From contig JAQVNC010000001.1 of assembly GCA_028703305.1 (NCBI GenBank), forward strand, positions 120,791 through 163,831: DNA of 43,041 bases. The letters run 5' to 3'. This stretch comes from Patescibacteria group bacterium. Lineage in GTDB: Bacteria; Patescibacteriota; Patescibacteriia; Patescibacteriales; GWC2-42-12. Under the pieces are notes generated by a model. That model saw nothing but the letters and a program-made list of their open reading frames with translations, was not told the DNA's origin and made no database searches. Position numbers and translations under genes: made by a program. Below, piece after piece: positions 38,625 through 43,041 of this stretch (within the stretch, counting starts at the first letter, position 1; each line of letters opens with the position of its first letter).

Positions 38625-39680
38625 ATGATCATGCAAGAAATTTTTCAATTATCAGTTAAGAAAGGCGCCTCGGACATCCATCTGGTTGTTGACGCCCCGG
38701 CTTTATTAAGAATTGACGGCGAATTAATTCCGATAGACCCTAAAAAAGTTTTATCAAAAAAAGATATTGAGCAAATGGTTTTGCCGCTGCTCTCCGAAGA
38801 GCAGAAGAAAAGATTGATTGCCGAGAAAGAATTGGATTTTGGCTATGAAGATGATCATGAAACCAGATTTAGAATAAATTTGCTTTACGAAAGAGGCAAT
38901 CTGGGCTTGGTGGCGAGAGTCATAACCGATGCTATCCCCACCTTGGAAGATTTGGGTATGCCTAAAGTGGTTTATGATTTGCTTAATTTGCAGCAAGGCT
39001 TGATTTTAGTAACCGGCCCGACCGGTTGCGGCAAATCATCCACTTTAGCCGCCATGATAAATTATATCAATCAGCAAAGAAGCTGCAGTATCGTTACGCT
39101 TGAAGATCCGATTGAATTCAGGTTCAAGCATGATAAAAGCGTTGTTACGCAAAGGCAGTTGGGCAGTGATATGGTTTCTTTCGCCGACGGCTTAAAGCAT
39201 GTTTTAAGGCAAGACCCGAATGTGATTATGGTGGGCGAGATGCGCGACCTGGAAACTATCGGCACAACCATTACTTTGGCCGAGACCGGGCATCTGGTTT
39301 TAGCCACTTTGCATACTTACAGCGCGGCGCAAACGATTGACCGCATCATTGATATTTTTCCGCCCCATCAGCAGACGCAAGTCAGGATGCAATTGTCCAT
39401 GACGCTGGCGGCGGTCATTTCCCAGCGCCTCTTAGTTAAAAACGGCGGCGGACGCATCGCGGCCAGAGAGATTCTAATCAATACTCCGGCCGTTTCCAAT
39501 TTAATCAGGGAAAGTAAAATCGCCCAGATTAAAACCGTGATTGAAACCAGCTCTAAAGAAGGCATGGAAAGCCTGGATCATAATTTAAAAAGGCTGTATG
39601 ACGCCAAAATTATTTCCAAAGAAAACGCGCAAGCCCATATGAATAATCCTGAATTATTGGAAAGGTTTAGGATAATATAA
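38625..39680 (+). CDS. pilT: Type IV pilus retraction ATPase PilT
   Basis: Hexameric ATPase that retracts type IV pili. 351 residues: N-terminal ASDIHLVVDAPALLRIDGEL (15-34), Walker A GPTGCGKS (131-138), the Asp box TLEDPIEF (158-165), Walker B VIMVGEMRD (200-208), the His box TGHLVLATLHT (221-231), and the PilT-type motif AVSNLIRESKI (usually AIRNLIRE), which separates it from PilB. ATG 38631 is an alternative start two codons on. Many CPR keep type IV pili, probably for attachment to hosts. No other pilus gene is in the window. It ends before the rRNA promoter. Confidence 0.95.
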   Translation: MIMQEIFQLSVKKGASDIHLVVDAPALLRIDGELIPIDPKKVLSKKDIEQMVLPLLSEEQKKRLIAEKELDFGYEDDHETRFRINLLYERGNLGLVARVITDAIPTLEDLGMPKVVYDLLNLQQGLILVTGPTGCGKSSTLAAMINYINQQRSCSIVTLEDPIEFRFKHDKSVVTQRQLGSDMVSFADGLKHVLRQDPNVIMVGEMRDLETIGTTITLAETGHLVLATLHTYSAAQTIDRIIDIFPPHQQTQVRMQLSMTLAAVISQRLLVKNGGGRIAAREILINTPAVSNLIRESKIAQIKTVIETSSKEGMESLDHNLKRLYDAKIISKENAQAHMNNPELLERFRII

Positions 39681-39720
39681 ATAGCTAATTTTAGATAATA
39701 TTTTTTAGCGGTTAAAGCAC

Positions 39721-39748
39721 TTGACATATTTTATACATCCTGTATAAT
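39721..39748 (+). promoter_or_regulatory. Strong promoter of the 23S rRNA unit
   Basis: TTGACA 39721-39726, 16-base spacer, TATAAT 39743-39748. The predicted start is near 39755, giving a 330-base leader before mature 23S. Confidence 0.85.
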
Positions 39749-39778
39749 ACCAGTTAGTTAAATCTTCAATACCATTAT

Positions 39779-39820
39779 ATGAAAATACTTTCATTATTCA
39801 TTAAACTTACAAGCGGTTAA
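39779..39820 (+). CDS. Possible 13-residue leader peptide
   Basis: ATG 39779 to TAA 39818-39820 encodes MKILSLFIKLTSG. There is no Shine-Dalgarno, and it begins about 24 bases after the predicted transcript start. The last codons (AGC GGT TAA) are part of the 5' strand of an antiterminator-like stem. It is supported only by this arrangement; it may not be translated. Confidence 0.35.
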   Translation: MKILSLFIKLTSG

Positions 39821-39869
39821 GTCTGGCTGATTTTTGCGCATTAACTTACCGCTTGACAGGCGGTTTTTT
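39811..39869 (+). terminator. Attenuator-like terminator/antiterminator pair
   Basis: Terminator: ACCGC (39848-39852) with GCGGT (39860-39864), T6 at 39864-39869. Competing stem: AAGCGGTTAAG (39811-39821) with CTTACCGCTT (39845-39854), one bulged T. The two structures share ACCGC and cannot form together. Confidence 0.5.
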
Positions 39870-39905
39870 GTTTCTCTAAAAATTTTTTCTCGTAGCTCGT
39901 AATTA

Positions 39906-39967
39906 GCAACTCACAACTCTGGGTTGCAAATTACAGGTTATGAAAATAACGCGAACTTTAACAATCA
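39906..39967 (+). promoter_or_regulatory. boxB/boxA-like rRNA antitermination signals
   Basis: Hairpin GCAAC/GTTGC (39906-39927) followed by CTTTAACAAT (39956-39965), which matches the core of bacterial rrn boxA (GCTCTTTAACAAT). A boxB-then-boxA order is that of rRNA leaders. A CACACTTTT/AAAAGTGTG hairpin (40059-40081) then abuts the 23S 5' end. Confidence 0.55.
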
Positions 39968-40318
39968 GTTAAATAAAAATAAATAAAAAGTAAAAAGTAA
40001 TTAGAGAACTAAGCATCTAAAATATTATTAGCTATTAATAATAGATAAAAACAATACACACACTTTTAAAACAAAAGTGTGGGAAAATCTCATTAAGGGT
40101 ATATGGTGGATGCCTTGACTCAAGAAGACGATGAAGGACGTAGCAGCCTGCGATAAGCCTCGGTTAGGTGGCAAGCAACCTTTGACCCGAGGATGTCCGA
40201 ATGGGGAAACCTGTTCCGATTAATATCGGAACGTCCGCCAGCTGAATACATAGGCTGGTGAGACGATTACCCGGCGAATTGAAACATCTTAGTAGCCGGA
40301 GGAAAAGAAAAAAATAAT

Positions 40319-40367
40319 GATCTCTAATCAGATGGTGAAAATCGATGTTCGCATCTGATTAGCGATC
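40319..40367 (+). other. 23S extra helix 1
   Basis: GATCTCTAATCAGATG with CATCTGATTAGCGATC, about 15 bp, inserted where E. coli has a short AAATCAACCGAG segment (near base 155-160). Confidence 0.6.
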
Positions 40368-40709
40368 TGCATTCTCCTAGTAGTGGCGAGCGAACGGGGA
40401 ACAGTCTAAACCTTTTAAACCGCGTATTTCTGATCCACTTCGGTGGAGAGGTTATATTGAAGGATCTGGGTCCATATGTTTATTAGGGGTTGCAAGATAT
40501 TTGTTATTGCTTCCAGAAAAGCAAGGTAGAGGTAAACATAAGATAATTCACTAGTTGAAGCGAGCTGGAAAGCTCTGCCAGAGCGGGTGATAGCCCCGTA
40601 AGCGAAAGGAATTATTACTCTGCGATAACTATCTTAAGTACTGCGGGACTCGTGAAATCCCGTACGAAGCCGGGTCGACTATGACCCAAGACTAAATACT
40701 TCTTGAGAT

Positions 40710-40746
<37 letters not shown>

Positions 40747-40805
40747 CATCCCGTTAAGGGAGATGAAATAGTATCTGAAACCATATACTTACAAGGAATC
40801 GGAGT

Positions 40806-40908
40806 CCCCCTACGCTCTTTGCTCCGCAAAGAGCTACGGAGGACAAGCCCGTTAAATTTTAGCGGCTTGTCCTCCGTAGCTCCGAACGAAGTGAGGAGCG
40901 TAGGAGGA
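40806..40908 (+). repeat. 23S insert 2: family C cruciform
   Basis: Outer stem CCCCCTACGC with GCGTAGGAGG. Hairpin GCTCTTTGC-TCC-GCAAAGAGC. Central stem TACGGAGGACAAGCC with GGCTTGTCCTCCGTA. Third hairpin GCTCC...GGAGC. It is at the E. coli helix 25 region (about base 545). Confidence 0.75.
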
Positions 40909-41024
40909 TGACGGTGTGCCTATTGAGGAATGAGCCAACGAGTTTGCTGTATGTGGCTTACATAATTCCGCAAAGCGGAAGCATGTGTAGTGAAAGCGAG
41001 GGTTAATAGCCCGTCTCTTACTTA

Positions 41025-41054
41025 TTAGAAAGTAGGTTTAAACCTCCTTTCTAA
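41025..41054 (+). other. 23S extra helix 3
   Basis: TTAGAAAG-T-AGGT...ACCT-C-CTTTCTAA, an A/T-rich insert between conserved segments. Confidence 0.5.
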
Positions 41055-42137
41055 TTTTTAAGAAAGTCGCATATACAAGACCCGAAGCCGTGTGATCTAG
41101 CCATGATCAGGTTGAACCCTCGAGAAATCGAGGGGGAGGACCGAACCCACTAGCCGTGCAAAACTAGGGGAAGAATCGTGGTTAGAGGTGAAATTCCAAT
41201 CGAACTCGGCAATAGCTGGTTCTCCTCGAAATAGCTTTTGGGCTAGCCTCGAGTGTTTCTTTCTGGGGGTAGAGCACTGAATGAGGACAGGTCGCAAGAT
41301 ACTGTCCTTAACCAAACTCCGAATACCAGAAAATTAAGCTCGGGAGTCAGACTATGGGCGCTAAGGTTCATTAGTCTAAAGGGAAACAGCCCTAATCGCA
41401 ATCTAAGGTCCCTAAATATATGCTAAGTGTGAAAGGTGGTGTCGCGACTGCGACAACTAGGAGGTTGGCTTAGAAGCAGCCATCCTTTAAAGAAAGCGTA
41501 ATAGCTCACTAGTCAAGTTGCCGCGCGCCGAAAATATATCGGGGCTAAGCATATTACCGAAGATGCGGGTTTCCTCGCTTTACGCGAGGGAGCGGTAGAG
41601 GAGCATTCTAAATCCGCTGAAGCTTAAATGTGAATTTGGGTGGAGGATTTAGAAGAGAGAATGTTGGCATGAGTAGCAAAAAGGCAGGTTAAAACCCTGC
41701 CCACCGAAAACTTAAGGTTTCCTGGGCAACGCAAATCGACCCAGGGTTAGTCGGTCCTAAGACGAGGCCCGTGTAGTGCGGGCGTAGCCGATGGATGAGC
41801 TGGTTAATATTCCAGCACTGCCGTAATCTCCGATGGGGGGACGCGGTTTAAAAGTTTGAGCGTTTTTAATGGTATGAACGTTAATGGCGTAAGAAATAGG
41901 CCCAGGCAAATCCGGGCCAACATTTTCTCGCGTTGTTAAAAGACGAAACCTCTGGTGGAGTCAATTCAGATGGATAAACCGCCCAGAAAAACCTCTAGGT
42001 CGCCGCAAGGCGAAAGGATTATGGCAACCGTACCGTAAACCGACACAGGTAAGTGAGGCGAGAAGCCTAAGGTGTACGAGAGAACCTTCGTTAAGGAACT
42101 CGGCAAAATAGCGGTCGTAAGTTCGCAATAAGACCTG

Positions 42138-42250
42138 CCCTCCTACGCTTTTTACTTCGTAAAAAGCTACGGAGGGCAAGCCCTCTTGGCATTTAAATGC
42201 TTAAAGGGGCTTGCCCTCCGTAGCCCGAAACGGAGTGAAGGGCGTAGGGG
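42138..42250 (+). repeat. 23S insert 4: family C cruciform
   Basis: Same layout as 40806-40908: outer CCCTCCTACGC with GCGTAGGGGGG; hairpin GCTTTTTAC-TTC-GTAAAAAGC; central TACGGAGGGCAAGCCC with GGGCTTGCCCTCCGTA; third hairpin GCCC...GGGC. It is at the helix 63 region (about E. coli 1720-1740). Confidence 0.75.
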
Positions 42251-42416
42251 GGCCGCAGCTAAAGAATCCAAGTGACTGTTTAACAAAAACACAGCTCCCT
42301 GCTAACTCGTAAGAGGATGTATAGGGGGTGATGCCTGGCCAGTGTCCGAACGTTAAGGGGAGAGGTCATTCCGTAGCAATACGGAGGCAGCTTTAAACCT
42401 AAGCGCGGATGAACGC

Positions 42417-42491
<75 letters not shown>

Positions 42492-42991
42492 AACTTGGAT
42501 ACTGTCTCAACGAAGGACTCGGTGAAATTGCAAGACGAGTAAAGATGCTCGTTAACCATAGTTGGACGAAAAGACCCCGTGAAGCTTTACTATAGCTTGA
42601 TATTGAGTTAGGGGTACGCATGTTCAGTATAGGTGGGAGTCTGCCGCAAGGCAGACGCCAGTGAGATACCACCCTTGTGTGCTTTTAATTCTAACCCTTG
42701 TCCGTGAATCCGGACTGGGGACAGTATCTGGTGGGTAGTTTGTCTGGGGCGGATGCCTCCCAAAGAGTAACGGAGGCGTTTACAAAGGTTGGCTATCCCG
42801 GGATGGAAATCCGGGAGATAGTGTAAAGGCACAAGCCAGCTTTACTGCAAGACCTGCAAGTCGAGCAGTCGCGAAAGCGGAACTTAGTGATCCGACCGTA
42901 CGAAATAGGACGGCGGAAGCTCATCGGATAAAAGCTACTCCGGGGATAACAGGCTAGTCACGCCCAAGCGTCCACAGCGACGGCGTGGTTC

Positions 42992-43024
<33 letters not shown>

Positions 43025-43041
43025 GTGGAGAAGCTCCCAAG

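Noticed and set aside
40806-42250. Group I or II intron in the 23S gene
   Set aside because: The inserts are about 100 bases, have no intron core motifs or homing endonuclease, and fold as simple cruciforms.

Overview
The window looks like part of a Candidate Phyla Radiation (Patescibacteria, probably Parcubacteria-group) genome. Supporting features are compact AT-rich genes, the standard genetic code (genes end in TGA, TAA and TAG), short housekeeping proteins (a 654-residue IF2), many genes whose promoter -10 box sits only 6-8 bases before the start codon, intergenic spaces filled with short dispersed palindromes, and a 23S rRNA gene carrying several inserted helices. No search was run; names come from motifs read by eye.

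Layout. 1-1991 (minus): ymdB (cut by the window edge) and rny, RNA turnover. 2318-5162 (plus): a foreign-looking island with one strong promoter, a 5' leader with a tiny ORF and a terminator, and three genes (unknown, DHH-type phosphoesterase, small membrane protein), punctuated by two almost identical 170-base structured elements. 5172-9998 (minus): a HicAB toxin-antitoxin pair whose toxin has a nonsense codon, then clpP, nrnA-like, rbfA and infB separated by dispersed repeats. 10190-17796 (plus): GH1 glycosidase, guaB, an agmatinase/deoxyhypusine-synthase-like pair (probably polyamine synthesis), an EamA transporter and an O-antigen ligase. 17846-24374: tRNA-Ser, C39-like peptidase, TspO, a gene remnant, HD protein, engB, an RRM RNA-binding protein with a structured leader, a Nudix hydrolase and a DEDDh exonuclease. 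24493-33710: a large secreted lipase-like protein, a one-polypeptide restriction-modification enzyme, a GIY-YIG-like protein, a LexA-like/MazF-like/DinD-like operon and a frameshifted gene. 33815-39680: ruvB, PH-domain protein, queA, rpmF, nusB, rnc, pilT. 39721-43041: a rRNA leader with its own promoter, a possible leader-peptide attenuator and boxB/boxA-like signals, then 23S rRNA, running off the window. No 16S gene lies immediately upstream.

Most notable. (1) A LexA-fold, self-cleavage-type repressor overlaps a MazF-family toxin where an antitoxin should be, followed by DinD: a candidate damage-controlled toxin module. (2) Two dispersed structured elements show paired, compensated base changes between copies: a two-hairpin element (22659-22763 and 37160-37261) and a cruciform inserted twice in 23S rRNA, with simpler relatives inserted in frame in queA. 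(3) A duplicated three-hairpin intercistronic RNA at 3078-3247 and 4338-4507. (4) A possible translation-controlled attenuator in front of 23S rRNA.
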